This document shows positions 5,118-5,572 of a DNA stretch of 5,572 nt, in pieces. The notes below the pieces were generated by a model. That model saw only the letters and a list, made by a program, of their open reading frames with translations, did no database searches and had not been told where the DNA came from. A program made the position numbers and the translations under genes. The stretch's first letter is position 1. Each line of letters begins with the position of its first letter. This DNA is from Pseudomonadota bacterium (lineage in GTDB: Bacteria; Desulfobacterota; Desulfobulbia; Desulfobulbales; Desulfobulbaceae). The stretch covers positions 1 through 5,572 of the forward strand of contig WQUH01000107.1 in NCBI GenBank assembly GCA_009782165.1, in the 5' to 3' direction.

Positions 5118-5572
5118 ATGTCCAACCTCTGTCGACTCCGCGTTTCCGGTTTCGTGCTCCCCGGAATCCTGACCCTGTTGTCTTTGCTCTCCGTGCCGCA
5201 GGCGCTGGCCGAAAGCGGTTCCCCCATCCCCCAGTCGCCCCCGGCGCAGGCAGCGGGTCGCCAGCCGGATAACCATGGACAGGAACAGCAGCAACTCGTG
5301 CTGCAACTGCTTGAGCAACTGTATTTCGAGGTGGGAGACAGCATCGGCAAGGAACCGGTGTACGCTTCGTCGGATCTGCTCGAGTTGTACAGAAAAAATC
5401 AGTTCCATCTCCTCTGGGACAATCAGGACAACATCGCCCAGTTGATGGGCGCCATCGCGGACTGCGCCGAAGAGGGGCTGACGCCCGATGATTATCATCT
5501 CAAGGCCCTGACGCATTACCGCAACGAACTGAAGGGACATGCCGGGCCATTGGCCAGGAGGGTGGAGTACGA
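5118..5572 (+). CDS. Murein L,D-transpeptidase (YcbB/LdtD-like), N-terminal part, cut off by the window
   Basis: The frame is open from ATG 5118 to the window end (151 full codons), so the gene is incomplete. Residues 1-31 look like a Sec signal peptide: a short basic n-region, a hydrophobic core (about 12-26) and an ALA cleavage motif at 29-31. A Pro/Gln-rich linker (about 33-60) follows. From about residue 63 the sequence matches the scaffold domain preceding the catalytic domain in YcbB-type L,D-transpeptidases, with LELYRKNQFHLLWDN (88-102) and EEGLTPDDYHLKAL (118-131). Such enzymes form 3-3 peptidoglycan cross-links in the periplasm using a catalytic cysteine. That cysteine domain and the peptidoglycan-binding domain would lie beyond the window, so activity cannot be judged. 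The only Shine-Dalgarno-like sequence lies inside a 12-bp palindrome. Confidence 0.8.
   Translation, partial: MSNLCRLRVSGFVLPGILTLLSLLSVPQALAESGSPIPQSPPAQAAGRQPDNHGQEQQQLVLQLLEQLYFEVGDSIGKEPVYASSDLLELYRKNQFHLLWDNQDNIAQLMGAIADCAEEGLTPDDYHLKALTHYRNELKGHAGPLARRVEY

Noticed and set aside
5091..5540. Minus-strand open frame of about 149 codons opposite the L,D-transpeptidase gene
   Set aside because: The plus strand encodes a signal peptide followed by a recognisable L,D-transpeptidase scaffold domain, and the antisense product shows no family motif.

Overview
The window is GC-rich bacterial chromosome (roughly 60% or more by eye, not computed). It holds seven protein genes in four transcription units. 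I see no RNA genes, mobile elements, CRISPR arrays or prophage genes. The mix suggests a Gram-negative, anaerobe-like bacterium, most plausibly a Desulfobacterota/deltaproteobacterial lineage. It has a periplasmic YcbB-type L,D-transpeptidase, an E. coli-like DgkA, an NfeD/band-7 pair, a CxxC-type MnmA, and a cysteine-rich 'CW' protein of a kind I associate with deltaproteobacteria. The taxonomic call is an inference from gene types.

Layout. (1) Positions 1-2772, minus strand: a small XRE helix-turn-helix protein with an eight-cysteine tail, then mnmA (tRNA U34 2-thiouridylase), then mtaB (tRNA t6A37 methylthiotransferase), which runs off the left edge. mnmA and mtaB overlap by 4 bases, so they are almost certainly cotranscribed and translationally coupled. 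(2) Positions 2773-3002: a divergent promoter region. (3) Positions 3003-3374, plus strand: dgkA, diacylglycerol kinase, converging after a 33-base gap on (4) positions 3408-4811, minus strand: an nfeD-like gene followed by a QmcA/stomatin-type SPFH gene, with a good sigma-70-like promoter at 4847-4876. (5) Positions 4812-5117: a divergent intergenic region with a GC-rich hairpin, a short direct repeat and a perfect 12-bp palindrome over a ribosome binding site. (6) Positions 5118 to the right edge, plus strand: the N-terminal part of a secreted murein L,D-transpeptidase.

Function. The left block installs sulfur in the anticodon loop of tRNAs: s2U34 by MnmA and ms2t6A37 by MtaB. The cysteine-rich regulator-like gene just upstream could be its sensor, but that is only a hypothesis from position. 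The right two-thirds concerns the envelope: lipid recycling (DgkA), membrane microdomain organisation (NfeD plus SPFH) and peptidoglycan cross-linking (L,D-transpeptidase). Nothing here is a clear novel defence or mobile system. The best leads are the cysteine-rich HTH protein beside two tRNA-sulfur enzymes, the CxxC variant of MnmA, the Asp-to-Asn change in DgkA, and the palindrome at the L,D-transpeptidase start.
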